NCBI GenBank assembly: GCA_016720075.1
Contig: JADJXW010000001.1
Location: 620,001-684,000, forward strand
Direction: 5' to 3'
Length of the DNA stretch: 64,000 nucleotides
Origin: Pseudomonadota bacterium
GTDB taxonomy: Bacteria > Pseudomonadota > Gammaproteobacteria > Steroidobacterales > Steroidobacteraceae
How positions within the stretch are numbered: position 1 is the stretch's first letter; each line of letters opens with the position of its first letter. This document shows positions 1-8,558 of the stretch, piece after piece. The notes under the pieces were generated by a model. It saw only the letters and a list, made by a program, of their open reading frames with translations, was not told the DNA's origin and searched no databases. The position numbers and the translations under genes were made by a program.

Positions 1-264
1 GTGCTGGACGGCGAGATCGAGTTCACCTTCTTCCAGCTCACGGATGCCGAGAAGCCCGCGCACAAGGCTGGTGCCGGCCGGTTGAAGGCGGCGCCAGCAG
101 GCAAGCGCATGGGGCGCGTGATCGCGCGCCGCGGCCACGAGGTGCTGCTGCCCAAGGGAGCGGCCTACCAGCTGAAGGCGGCCAAGCCCTCCGTGACGCT
201 GATCCAGACCTCCGCGGGTCCGGAAAGCGTCGAGAAGTGGTCTGAAATCTGCGTGCAGAAGTAA
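1..264 (+). CDS. hapC: Hydroquinone 1,2-dioxygenase small subunit (cupin), C-terminal part
   Basis: Only the last 87 residues are in the window; the gene starts before base 1, so the GTG at position 1 need not be the start. The fragment reads as a small cupin barrel ending in SVEKWSEICVQK. The identification rests mainly on context: the next gene is a clear hydroquinone dioxygenase large subunit, and in the Pseudomonas hap and pnp clusters a small cupin subunit (HapC/PnpC) immediately precedes it. The small subunit is thought to support the iron-bearing large subunit. The 34-base gap to the next gene suggests co-transcription. Another cupin is possible. Confidence 0.6.
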   Translation: MLDGEIEFTFFQLTDAEKPAHKAGAGRLKAAPAGKRMGRVIARRGHEVLLPKGAAYQLKAAKPSVTLIQTSAGPESVEKWSEICVQK

Positions 265-298
265 GCGCGCCGCAATCCGCATCAGCGAGGAATCACAC

Positions 299-1306
299 AT
301 GAACGCTGTACGTATCGAGAATGCCAAGGTCATCGCCTCCGAGCCGGATCCGGTGCTGGGCTATCGCAAGTTCCAGTTCGGCAGTTTCACCTTCGAGCGC
401 GACGCCTATTTCGTCCATGTGCGTTGGCCCAAGGGCACGCACACGATCGAGGTGGACCGCTTCCTGCGCGCGATGGTGCGCGACATCGGCTGGGGATTCT
501 TCTACGGCTGGATCTTCTTCGATGATGTCTTCGGCACGCAGAACCACTACGGCACCGTGGACATCTTCGCGGGCACCTACAGCAAGGGACATCGCGACAC
601 CAAGGTCGATTTCCTCGAAACCTTCGACACGATCGATGTTCGCGCCGCCTTCGAGGCGATCTCGATCAACTGGATCAACGAGGGTTACGACCCGCTGCGC
701 GCGCCAATGGAAACAGGATCGCCGCTGGGCGCCAAGACCCGCGAGGCCAAGGGGCCGCTGGTGCGGGGCTTCGAGCCCGCGCGTCGCATGCTGGGGTTGC
801 CCGGCGACGTCAGCCCCCGCTCTGATGCCAGCGGACACCCGATCAACCGCGCGTTCGCGGATGTGACCTACGACAAGCCGGTGATCGAGCCCGAGCCCGG
901 ATTCGAAGGGCAGATCCACGCCTTCAACCTGTACGATCACATCGCGCGGGCCGACGTCACCTGGAACCCTTCGTTCACGTCCATTTCGAACGCATGCATC
1001 TGCTGCGTGACCAGCGAGGAGCACATGCTCCCGGTCATCCATGGCAATGACCGCAACGAGTGGTTCATCCAGCTTTCCGACGAAATCCACTGGAACATCC
1101 AGGACAAGTCCACCGGCAATCCCCGTGGCCGCATCGTGATGAAGTCGGGCGACGTCTGCGCCATGCCGGCCGACATCCGCCACCAGGGCTTCTCGCCGAA
1201 GCGCTCGATGCTGATGGTGCTGGAGAACGGCACGCCCGGCCTCGAGCAGCGCTACGCCAAGGGTGAGCTCGAGCCGTTCCCGATCACGGCCAGTCGCTGG
1301 AAGTAG
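299..1306 (+). CDS. hapD: Hydroquinone 1,2-dioxygenase large subunit
   Basis: This Fe(II)-dependent cytoplasmic enzyme would open hydroquinone to 4-hydroxymuconic semialdehyde. The 335 residues match the usual size of HapD/PnpD. His248, Asn250 and Glu254 (in HGNDRNE) and His295 (in DIRHQG) have the spacing of the metal ligands of PnpCD, which I recall as His256, Asn258, Glu262 and His303; all four are displaced by exactly 8. The start ATG has a GAGG ribosome site 8 bases upstream. It lies between the small-subunit gene and a semialdehyde dehydrogenase, the order hapC-hapD-hapE. The true substrate could be a substituted hydroquinone. Confidence 0.82.
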   Translation: MNAVRIENAKVIASEPDPVLGYRKFQFGSFTFERDAYFVHVRWPKGTHTIEVDRFLRAMVRDIGWGFFYGWIFFDDVFGTQNHYGTVDIFAGTYSKGHRDTKVDFLETFDTIDVRAAFEAISINWINEGYDPLRAPMETGSPLGAKTREAKGPLVRGFEPARRMLGLPGDVSPRSDASGHPINRAFADVTYDKPVIEPEPGFEGQIHAFNLYDHIARADVTWNPSFTSISNACICCVTSEEHMLPVIHGNDRNEWFIQLSDEIHWNIQDKSTGNPRGRIVMKSGDVCAMPADIRHQGFSPKRSMLMVLENGTPGLEQRYAKGELEPFPITASRWK

Positions 1307-1329
1307 CTGCGTAGTTTTCCCGTGTCTTG

Positions 1330-1363
1330 AACCCGGTGGTGCGCAAGCGCTACCGGGTTTTTT
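1330..1363 (+). terminator. Intrinsic terminator between hapD and the dehydrogenase gene
   Basis: AACCCGGT (1330-1337) pairs with ACCGGGTT (1352-1359). An inner GCGC-AA-GCGC hairpin lies at 1341-1350, and T residues run through 1363. It sits 24 bases after the hapD stop and just upstream of the AGGAG site of the next gene. It therefore interrupts an otherwise tightly spaced operon and may reduce downstream expression. Confidence 0.75.
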
Positions 1364-1377
1364 CATCAGGAGTGTCC

Positions 1378-2856
1378 GTGGACAAACCGAAGTTCCAGAC
1401 TCAGCTGTTCATCAACAACGAATTCGTCGATGCGCTCGAAGGCGCCACCTTCGACGTCTTCAATCCGTTCGACAACTCGCTGCTGGCGAAGGTGTCCGAG
1501 GCCAGGCCCGCTGACATCGATCGCGCGGTGGCCGCGGCGCGCAAGGCCTTTCCGGCCTGGGCCGCCATGTCGCCCTCGGATCGGGGCGTCCTGATCGGCA
1601 AGCTGGCCGATGCCATCGAGAAGGACCGGGACAACCTGGCGCTCATCGAGACGCTGGACACGGGCCACCCGATCCGGGACACGCGCAACCTGGACGTGAT
1701 GCGCACGGTCGCCACCTTCCGCTATTTCGCCGGCATGCCCGACAAGAACGAAGGCACGGTCATTCCGGTCGACACCGGCTTCCTGAACTACGTGACCCGC
1801 GTGCCGGTGGGCGTGGTCGGGCAGGTGGTGCCCTGGAACTTCCCGCTGATGTTCACCAGCTGGAAGCTGGGCCCGGCGCTGGCTGCGGGCAACTGTGTCG
1901 TGATGAAGCAGGCGGAGCTGACGCCGCTTTCAACGCTGCGCGTGGCGGAGCTGGCGCGCGACGTAGGCTTCCCGCCCGGGGTCATCAACGTGGTGCCGGG
2001 ATTCGGCCACATCGCGGGCCAGTACCTGGCCGAGCACAAGGGCGTCGACAAGATATCGTTCACCGGCTCCACCGCAACCGGCCGCAAGATCGTGCAGGCC
2101 TCCGCGGGCAACCTGAAGCGCGTGCAGCTGGAGCTCGGCGGCAAGGGCGCGAACATCGTGTTCGAGGACGCCGACATCACCAACGCCGTCAACGGATCGG
2201 CGTTCGCGATATTCCACAACCAGGGCCAGGCCTGCATCGCAGGCTCCCGGCTGATGCTGCACGAGAAGATCGCCGATCGCTTCCTCGATCACTTCCTGAA
2301 GCTGGCGGCGTCGATCCGCCTGGGCGATCCGCTGGATCCGACGACCGAAATGGGGCCGCTGACGTCGCGGCTGCACCAGGAGCGCGTGCTGAATTTCTGC
2401 AGGGTGGCGCAGTCCGAAGGCGGCGAGATACTGCTGGGCGGCAAGGCGCCGTCGGCCGCCGCGCTGCAACGCGGCTGCTTCGTGGAGCCCACCGTGGTGC
2501 GCGCGAAGCTTGCCGACCGCGTGTGCCAGGAAGAGGTGTTCGGGCCCTTCGTCACGGTGTCCACGTTCAAGGACGACGCGGAAGTCCTGGAGATGGCCAA
2601 CAACACCGTCTACGGCCTGGGAGGGGGCCTCTGGACCAGCAACCTGCAGCGCGCCCACGTGATGGCGCGGCACATGGAAGCGGGCATGGTCTGGATCAAC
2701 TGCTACAAGCGGTTTCATCCCGGTTCGCCGTTCGGCGGCGTCAAGGACTCTGGCTACGGCCGCGAGATGGGTCATTTCGCGATGCATGAATACACCGAGC
2801 CGAAGTCGGTCTGGGTGAACGTCGACGCGAAGCTGCCGGTGTTCTACCCTCGCTGA
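1378..2856 (+). CDS. hapE: 4-hydroxymuconic semialdehyde dehydrogenase-like aldehyde dehydrogenase
   Basis: This NAD(P)-dependent aldehyde dehydrogenase of 492 residues probably oxidises the ring-cleavage semialdehyde towards maleylacetate. Visible ALDH motifs are the VPWNFP region, LELGGKG with catalytic Glu252, GQACIAG with nucleophile Cys286, and EEVFGPF near the C terminus. The GTG at 1378 is chosen because AGGAG lies at 1368-1372; the longer in-frame TTG start at 1327 would fall inside the terminator hairpin. The position directly after the dioxygenase genes matches hapE/pnpE. ALDH family membership is certain; the specific substrate is inferred from context. Confidence 0.75.
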   Translation: MDKPKFQTQLFINNEFVDALEGATFDVFNPFDNSLLAKVSEARPADIDRAVAAARKAFPAWAAMSPSDRGVLIGKLADAIEKDRDNLALIETLDTGHPIRDTRNLDVMRTVATFRYFAGMPDKNEGTVIPVDTGFLNYVTRVPVGVVGQVVPWNFPLMFTSWKLGPALAAGNCVVMKQAELTPLSTLRVAELARDVGFPPGVINVVPGFGHIAGQYLAEHKGVDKISFTGSTATGRKIVQASAGNLKRVQLELGGKGANIVFEDADITNAVNGSAFAIFHNQGQACIAGSRLMLHEKIADRFLDHFLKLAASIRLGDPLDPTTEMGPLTSRLHQERVLNFCRVAQSEGGEILLGGKAPSAAALQRGCFVEPTVVRAKLADRVCQEEVFGPFVTVSTFKDDAEVLEMANNTVYGLGGGLWTSNLQRAHVMARHMEAGMVWINCYKRFHPGSPFGGVKDSGYGREMGHFAMHEYTEPKSVWVNVDAKLPVFYPR

Positions 2857-2891
2857 ATCCGCGGGGAATGCTAAGTGAAGAGGGGTACAAG

Positions 2892-4043
2892 GTGACGGAC
2901 AAGGGCATGAACGCGCAGCACCTGGGATTGCTGCACGAAGTGGTGCGTGAAGATGTTCGCGCGGGTCGCTATCACGGGGCCGTCATCAAGGTGGGTCGTG
3001 GTGGCCAGACAGTGTTCGAGGCGGCCATTGGCTCGGCCGACGCCGCACAGACGCAGCCGCTGCGGCTGGATTCGGTGTTCAGCATCTTCTCGGTGACCAA
3101 GGCCTTCACCAATCTGCTGGTTCTGCGTGCGATCGAGCAGGGGCGCTTCGGGCTGACCACGCCGATCAGCGAGCTGATCCCGGAATTCAGCGGCCATGGC
3201 CGCGAGAAAATCCTCATGTGGCACCTGCTGTCGCACCAGGCGGGATTTCCCATCATCTTCGAGGTGAAGCCAGGCTGGTACATCAACGATTTCGCCGAGG
3301 TGTCGGCGACCGTCATCGCCGAGGTGAAACCCGTCGATGCGCCCTGCGCGAAGGTGTCGTATTCGCCGCTGGTGAACCACGTGCTGATGGCCGAGGCGCT
3401 GCTGCGCACCGATCCCCTGCGGCGCGGCTACCGGCAGCTGGTGCAACAGGAAATTCTCGATCCGCTGCAGATGCGCGACACGGCCGTCGGCCTGCGCGCG
3501 GACCTCAAGCCACGCAAGGTGGTTCCCGATTTCCGCGGCAACTATCCCATCGGGCACAAGAGCCGCAACGCGCCGGGTCCCAATGGCGCGTTCGAGGACG
3601 AGCAGGCCGAGATGCCCTGGGTGGGCGTGGTCTCCACGGTCCCCGACCTGTTCCGCTTCGCGGATATGTTCCGCGCCGGCGGCTCCTGGAACGGCACGCG
3701 GATGATCTCGCCGGCCACCATCGCGCTGGCCGCGCGCAATCACACCGGCGACAAGGTCAATGAGCTCTACGCGGCGCGTGGGCGCGCGGAAGGCCTGGAG
3801 CCAGCGCCGGCCTACATCGGCCTCGGGTTCTCGATGCGCGGCGAAGCGCTGTGCCACCACATGTTCGGCACGCTGGCTACGCCGGGCGCGTTCGGCAACT
3901 ACGGGGCGGGCACTTCGCTGTTCTGGATCGATCCGGTGCGCGACATCACGTTCACCTGTCTTTCCGCGGGAGTGATGGAGCACAACGCCAACATGCGCCG
4001 TTTCCAGCGCATCGCCGACATCATCCACGCCGCCGCGCTGTAA
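2892..4043 (+). CDS. Serine hydrolase of the class C beta-lactamase/esterase fold
   Basis: This 383-residue protein is a beta-lactamase-related hydrolase or esterase. The SVTK motif (residues 67-70) supplies the nucleophilic Ser and Lys, and a Tyr in VSYSPLVNH about 90 residues later fits the second motif. No signal peptide is evident, which favours an intracellular esterase over a beta-lactamase. The GTG at 2892 is preceded by GAAGAGGGG (2877-2885); an ATG at 2868 in the same frame has a poorly placed site. It is 35 bases after the dehydrogenase and probably belongs to the same catabolic operon. Substrate unknown. Confidence 0.7.
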   Translation: MTDKGMNAQHLGLLHEVVREDVRAGRYHGAVIKVGRGGQTVFEAAIGSADAAQTQPLRLDSVFSIFSVTKAFTNLLVLRAIEQGRFGLTTPISELIPEFSGHGREKILMWHLLSHQAGFPIIFEVKPGWYINDFAEVSATVIAEVKPVDAPCAKVSYSPLVNHVLMAEALLRTDPLRRGYRQLVQQEILDPLQMRDTAVGLRADLKPRKVVPDFRGNYPIGHKSRNAPGPNGAFEDEQAEMPWVGVVSTVPDLFRFADMFRAGGSWNGTRMISPATIALAARNHTGDKVNELYAARGRAEGLEPAPAYIGLGFSMRGEALCHHMFGTLATPGAFGNYGAGTSLFWIDPVRDITFTCLSAGVMEHNANMRRFQRIADIIHAAAL

Positions 4044-4052
4044 CGCGCGGCG
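4031..4052. terminator. Convergent-gene hairpin
   Basis: CGCCGCGC (4031-4038) and GCGCGGCG (4045-4052) form a perfect 8-base stem. The TAA stop of the hydrolase gene lies in the 6-base loop. It lies between two converging operons, so it could stop transcripts from both sides. There is no T-run, so it may instead be a 3'-end barrier or coding-driven symmetry. Confidence 0.4.
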
Positions 4053-4067
4053 CGCTGGCCACCCGGG

Positions 4068-5255
4068 TCAGTTCGCGAAGCGCAACCGCACCGGCAGCCT
4101 GATGGGCCCATGTCCGACCGTGGTCATCCACGGCTCGGGTTCCCCGGCGGGCTCGAAGGCGGCCACCTGCTCGACCAGCGCGCCGAACAGCGCCTCGGCC
4201 TCGAGCAGCGCCAGCACGCGGCCCACGCAGGCGTGCACGCCATGGCCGAAGCCCAGGCTTCCCAGGTTGTTCCGGCGCACGTCGAACTGCAGCGGATTCT
4301 CCCAGCGGCGCGGGTCGCGATTGGCCGCCGCGAACATCAGCCCGCAGCGTTCGCCCTTCGGGATCACGTAGCCGTCGATCTCCAGATCGGTCATCGCGAT
4401 GCGGCCGGCCATGCGCGAGGGGGAATCCCAGCGCAGGCTCTCCTCGAAGGCGGCCTTGATCAGCGAGGGGTTGGCCCGCACGAGCTGGTACTGCTCGGGG
4501 AACTGGCTGAAGGCGCGGATGGCATTGGCCATCGTGAGCACGGTGGTGTCGGCCGCCGCCGAGAGCAGGATACCCACCAGCAGACTCGCCTCCTGTTCCG
4601 TGCACTCGCCGCGATCCGCAGCCTCGTACATGGCCATGCCCAGGCTGCCCGCGGCCAGGTTCTCGCGATTGCTGACCTTGCCGGCCCAGTCGATGACCGC
4701 GCCACTGGTGTCGCGCATCGCGTCGTGGAAGATCTCGTTCATTGGGCCCATGGTGGCCCAGACCATGTTGCCGAACGCCGAGAGGTGCTCGCGACCGGCC
4801 ATCGGCAGGCCGAGCAGGTCGGGCAACACCTTGTAGACAAAGGCCTGCGTGATGCTCGCCACCGCGTCGATGGGCTCCCCGGACCGCGCCTTCAGGCTGT
4901 CGACCAGCGCGCGCGCATCGAGGCGGAAATTCTCCGCCATGTGGTTCAGCGCCTTCGGCGACAGCGCGTTGGAGATCACGGCCCGCACCCGCGTGTGCTT
5001 GGGCGGATCGTCGGTGAGCAGCAGTTCCGGGCGCACCGAGTTCGGATCGTGCCAGGGCCGTGAGGTGGAGGAGAAAGTCTTCCAGTCCTTGAGGCCAGCG
5101 GCCACGTTCTCGTAGCGCGCCAGCATGGTGATGTTCTCGCCGGGCAGCCGCACCACGGGCGCGAACTCGCGCAACCGGTCGTCCACGGCGTTGGCGTTGC
5201 GAATGGATTCGCGCGAGAAGATGTCGGTATCGAATTCCGGAATCGGCTTGTTCAT
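4068..5255 (-). CDS. Cytochrome P450, CYP199-like
   Basis: A soluble 395-residue bacterial P450. The I-helix acid/alcohol pair is Asp236-Thr237 in AADTTV, ExxR is Glu272-Arg275, and the heme thiolate is Cys343 in FGHGVHACVG. Stretches such as DDPPKHTRVRAV and ANRDPRRWENP resemble CYP199 enzymes, which oxidise para-substituted benzoates such as 4-methoxybenzoate. It could demethylate or hydroxylate a para-substituted aromatic. The ATG at 5255 has AGGGGAG just upstream; a longer start would run into the preceding gene. It is the last gene of the minus-strand operon. No ferredoxin or reductase gene is nearby, so electrons must come from elsewhere. Confidence 0.82.
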   Translation of the reverse strand: MNKPIPEFDTDIFSRESIRNANAVDDRLREFAPVVRLPGENITMLARYENVAAGLKDWKTFSSTSRPWHDPNSVRPELLLTDDPPKHTRVRAVISNALSPKALNHMAENFRLDARALVDSLKARSGEPIDAVASITQAFVYKVLPDLLGLPMAGREHLSAFGNMVWATMGPMNEIFHDAMRDTSGAVIDWAGKVSNRENLAAGSLGMAMYEAADRGECTEQEASLLVGILLSAAADTTVLTMANAIRAFSQFPEQYQLVRANPSLIKAAFEESLRWDSPSRMAGRIAMTDLEIDGYVIPKGERCGLMFAAANRDPRRWENPLQFDVRRNNLGSLGFGHGVHACVGRVLALLEAEALFGALVEQVAAFEPAGEPEPWMTTVGHGPIRLPVRLRFAN

Positions 5256-5265
5256 GTCGCTCCCC

Positions 5266-6027
5266 TTAGCCCGCGGCGGCGATGCCGCCATCCACATGCA
5301 GAATTTCACCATTGATGAACGACGCCGCATCGCTCAGCAGGAATGCGCAGGCCTCGGCGTTGTCTTCCTCGCGGCCCAGTCGGCGCAGCGGAATGGTTCG
5401 CGTGCGGCGCTCGTATTCGGTCTTGTCGTTCAGGCCCAGGGCCCCGGGCGTGGGCACGGAACCGGGCGAGAGTGCATTTACGCGCACATTGCGCGGGCCG
5501 AGTTCGGCCGCGAGCGTCTTCGTGAGCGTGAAGATGGCGCCCTTAACCAGGCTGTAGGCGGCCGTGTTGGGGAAGCCCTTTTCTGCCACCGGGGATGCCA
5601 TGTTGATCAGCGAACCGCCGCGCTGCGGATCGTAGTGGGCCAGCAGCGCCTGCGCGCCCCATACGCTGCCGTTGATGCCGATGGAAGTCATGCGCGTGAG
5701 GGTTTCCTCGGTGATCTGGTCCACCGGCTCGTATTTGAGCAGCATCGCATTGTTGATGACGGCATCGATGCGGCCGCACTGCGCCGCAAAGGTGGCGGCA
5801 GCGGCCATGTAAAGGCGCCGCACGGCCACATCCACGGCGAAGGCATGCGCCTGGCCGCCGCGCGAGCGGATGTGCTCGGCCACCGCCTCGGCCTCGACCA
5901 TTACCAGGTCGACGATGCCCACGGTCGCGCCGCAGTCGGCAAGCGTTTCGGCCATGGAGCGGCCCAGGCCGCGCGCCGCGCCGGTGATGAACACGCTGCG
6001 GCCGGAAAGATCGGGATGACGAGCCAT
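5266..6027 (-). CDS. Short-chain dehydrogenase/reductase (SDR)
   Basis: This 253-residue classical SDR is NAD(P)-dependent. It shows the cofactor motif TGAARGLG (residues 15-22), NNA at about 92-94, catalytic Ser145, Tyr158 and Lys162, and the C-terminal NGEILHVDGG typical of the family. Asp40 at the end of the second beta strand (IVDL) favours NAD over NADP. It lies 10 bases before the P450 start and 3 bases after the MBL hydrolase stop, so it is part of one operon. It probably oxidises an alcohol intermediate of the pathway; the substrate cannot be read from sequence. Confidence 0.8.
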   Translation of the reverse strand: MARHPDLSGRSVFITGAARGLGRSMAETLADCGATVGIVDLVMVEAEAVAEHIRSRGGQAHAFAVDVAVRRLYMAAAATFAAQCGRIDAVINNAMLLKYEPVDQITEETLTRMTSIGINGSVWGAQALLAHYDPQRGGSLINMASPVAEKGFPNTAAYSLVKGAIFTLTKTLAAELGPRNVRVNALSPGSVPTPGALGLNDKTEYERRTRTIPLRRLGREEDNAEACAFLLSDAASFINGEILHVDGGIAAAG

Positions 6028-6030
6028 GCG

Positions 6031-6906
6031 CTAGACCTTGAACTTCCAGGCTGCGCCGTCCGGCACGATGTGGCCGGCGGTGGGTTCGGCGAAGTGGCTG
6101 CCGATGACGAGCGTTGGCGTGCCATTGAAGCGCCGCACGAACTCGCCACGCGTGCGGGCCGCGGCAGACTTGTCCATGTCGAACCGCGCCTCGCGCTCCG
6201 GCACCGCGATCTGGATCGGGCTGTGCATCATGTCGCCGGTGATGACCGCGCTTTCGCCCTTCGACTGGATGAGCACGCTGACATGGCCCGGCGTGTGGCC
6301 AGGCGTTGGGATCAGCGACACCTCGTCAGTGAGGCGGAAATCCGGCTCGATGAATTCCACCAGTCCGGCCTCCAGCACGGGCATGACGGCGTCATCCATG
6401 TGGTTCAGGTCGTGGTAGCCGTGGGTCTCGTGCAGGTGCTTCCAGTGCTCGTATTCGCGCCTGCCGAAGAGGTAGCGGGCCTGCGGGAACGTCGGCACCC
6501 ACTTGCCATCGACCAGGCGCGTGTTCCAGCCCACATGGTCGAAATGCAGGTGCGTGCACAGCACGTCGGTGATTTCCTCGTGCGGAAAACCGGCGGCGGC
6601 AAGGTCTTCGAGGAAGGTGGTCTGCATGTTGGTGAACACCGGGAACTCGCGCTGGCGGTCGTTGCCGATGCAGGTGTCGATCATGGCCATGCGGCCCTGC
6701 GAGCGCAGCACGAAGCACTGGAACGAAATGATCATCTTCCCGTCGGGCGTCGCGAAGTGCGGCCGCATCCACGGGAATCCCTGCACGAAGGCCGGGTCGG
6801 CGTCCGGCAGCAGCATGGTGATGTCGTCTTCCCAGCCGTAGACCTCGACGATGCGGGCGATGGTGACATCGCCAATCTTCCAGTGCCTGATGTGCTCAGC
6901 AGCCAT
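6031..6906 (-). CDS. Metallo-beta-lactamase-fold hydrolase
   Basis: This 291-residue MBL-superfamily protein has a HLHFDH metal motif at residues 119-124 and a later TPGHTPGH segment holding a further His ligand. It is similar in layout to bacterial lactonases of the AiiA/AttM type, so hydrolysis of a lactone or thioester intermediate is plausible. The start has a GGGGGAAG ribosome site. Eighteen bases separate it from the upstream GMC oxidoreductase gene. A second, different MBL hydrolase lies at 10396-11196 in the same supercluster. Confidence 0.75.
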   Translation of the reverse strand: MAAEHIRHWKIGDVTIARIVEVYGWEDDITMLLPDADPAFVQGFPWMRPHFATPDGKMIISFQCFVLRSQGRMAMIDTCIGNDRQREFPVFTNMQTTFLEDLAAAGFPHEEITDVLCTHLHFDHVGWNTRLVDGKWVPTFPQARYLFGRREYEHWKHLHETHGYHDLNHMDDAVMPVLEAGLVEFIEPDFRLTDEVSLIPTPGHTPGHVSVLIQSKGESAVITGDMMHSPIQIAVPEREARFDMDKSAAARTRGEFVRRFNGTPTLVIGSHFAEPTAGHIVPDGAAWKFKV

Positions 6907-6924
6907 GCTTCCCCCGATGATCCT

Positions 6925-8526
6925 TCAGATGCGCCCGAGTATGAGATCGGCGGCCCGTTCGGCCACCATCACCACCGGCGCGTTGGTATTGCCGCCGACG
7001 ATACTAGGAAATACGGAGGCGTCCACTACCCGCAGGCCTGAAATGCCTCGCACCCGCAACTGCGGGTCGACCACGGCCTCCTCGTCGACGCCCATGCGGC
7101 AGGTGCCCACCGGGTGGTGCGCGGTGCCGGCAGCGCGGCGCAGGTACGCCAGCAGGTCCGCATCGCTCTGGCAGGCTGCGCCCGGCAATGCCTCGCGTGC
7201 CGCAAAGCGCGCGAAGGCGCGTGCCTGGCTCAGCTGGCGCGCGAGCCTCAAGGCCCACAGCATGGGGGCGGCATCGGTCGGATCGGCCAGCAACTGCGCA
7301 TCCACGCGCGGCGCGTCGCGGACATCGCAACTGGCCAGCCGGATGCGCCCGCGGCTTTTCGGATAGAGGTTCACCACGCTCATCGCGAAGCCGTGGCCCC
7401 GGGGCAGCGGGAAGCCGTCGGGATTGCGCCGCGCCGGCTGGAATGCGATCTGGATATCGGGTCGATCCAGCGCGTCACTGCTGCGGATGAAGGCGGTGGA
7501 CTCGAACACATTGCTGGCCAGTTGCCCGCGTCGCGCGAACAGATACTCCACGACGCTCCACGCATTGCGCGGCAGGGCCCGCCAGGACAGTCCGTATGAC
7601 GTGGCGTCGCGCATCTCGAGCGTGAGCGCCAGCGCCGGGTGATCGTGGTAGTTGCCGCCCACGCCTGACAGCGCCGCATGCACGGGCAGCCCCAGCGCGC
7701 GCAGGTGGTCGGCAGGACCGATGCCCGACAGCATCAGCAGCTGCGGCGAATGGATGGCGCCCGCGCACAGCAGCACTTCGCGCCCGGCGGCAATGTGCCT
7801 CGGGCCGCCACCTTCGTGGATTTCCACGCCGGTGGCGCGGCCGTTCTCCACGCTGATCGAGCGCACCTGCGCGCGCGTGACCAGCGTGATGTTGGGGCGA
7901 GACAGCGCCGGCGCCAGCATCGCCGTCGCCGTGGAATGCCGACGGCCGCGATGGATCGTGCCCTGGCGCAGTCCATAGCCTTCGGGATTCAGCCCCGTGA
8001 AGTCAGCGCACGGGGCAAATCCGCCGAGCTCCGCAAAGGCGTCGAGGAACGCGCTGTTCAGCGGATTGGGCTTCGGGATGTGCGCCACATGGATGGGGCC
8101 GCCCTGGCCATGTACTGCCGGGTCGCGCGCATTCGCATTGTCTTCCGAGCGGCGAAACAGCGGCAGCACGCTCGCCCAATCCCAGCCGGCGTTGCCGGCG
8201 CGCGCCCAGTCGTCGTAGTCGAGCGGATGCCCGCGGTGGTAGGCCATGCCGTTGATCGAACCGGATCCGCCGACCACCTTGCCGCGGGGCAGTGGCAGTC
8301 GACGATCGTTCAGCGCCGCCTGTGGTTCGGTGGTGAGCCCCCAGCCCAGGCCCTGGTGCAGGATCGCAGGCCCCACCAGCGCCGGTACATGGATGAAGGG
8401 ATGGCGGGCGGGGCCGCCTGCCTCGATGAGGCAGACGCGATTGCGCTCATCTTCTGACAGCCGGGCGGCCAGCGCGCAGCCGGCAGTCCCTGCGCCGACG
8501 ATGACGAAGTCGTACGTGGCGGTCAT
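6925..8526 (-). CDS. GMC-family FAD oxidoreductase (choline dehydrogenase-like)
   Basis: This 533-residue flavoprotein oxidises an alcohol group. The N-terminal VGAGTAGC dinucleotide-binding motif, the GKVVGGSGSING segment, the HHPVGTCRMG active-site His region and the terminal SIVGGNTNAPV motif are all present. The ATG at 8526 gives the usual few residues before the FAD motif. An in-frame GTG at 8562 would overlap the previous stop as GTGA and remains possible. The electron acceptor is unknown; most such enzymes in proteobacteria use quinone, cytochrome or oxygen. A second GMC paralogue is at 12954-14531. Confidence 0.8.
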   Translation of the reverse strand: MTATYDFVIVGAGTAGCALAARLSEDERNRVCLIEAGGPARHPFIHVPALVGPAILHQGLGWGLTTEPQAALNDRRLPLPRGKVVGGSGSINGMAYHRGHPLDYDDWARAGNAGWDWASVLPLFRRSEDNANARDPAVHGQGGPIHVAHIPKPNPLNSAFLDAFAELGGFAPCADFTGLNPEGYGLRQGTIHRGRRHSTATAMLAPALSRPNITLVTRAQVRSISVENGRATGVEIHEGGGPRHIAAGREVLLCAGAIHSPQLLMLSGIGPADHLRALGLPVHAALSGVGGNYHDHPALALTLEMRDATSYGLSWRALPRNAWSVVEYLFARRGQLASNVFESTAFIRSSDALDRPDIQIAFQPARRNPDGFPLPRGHGFAMSVVNLYPKSRGRIRLASCDVRDAPRVDAQLLADPTDAAPMLWALRLARQLSQARAFARFAAREALPGAACQSDADLLAYLRRAAGTAHHPVGTCRMGVDEEAVVDPQLRVRGISGLRVVDASVFPSIVGGNTNAPVVMVAERAADLILGRI

Positions 8527-8558
8527 GGCATGGCCGCCCCCGGTCTTCCGCGCACCGG

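Noticed and set aside
293..1366. Long open frame on the minus strand opposite hapD
   Set aside because: It mirrors the codon bias of hapD, has no ribosome site or domain pattern, and runs through the terminator at 1330-1363.
4110..5063. Plus-strand frame of 317 codons opposite the P450 gene
   Set aside because: It is His/Arg/Gln-rich antisense sequence of the P450, which has all its motifs in frame.
5125..7041. 638-codon plus-strand frame
   Set aside because: It runs antisense through the P450, SDR and MBL genes and is rich in His, Arg and Gly; this is the usual reverse shadow of GC-rich coding DNA.
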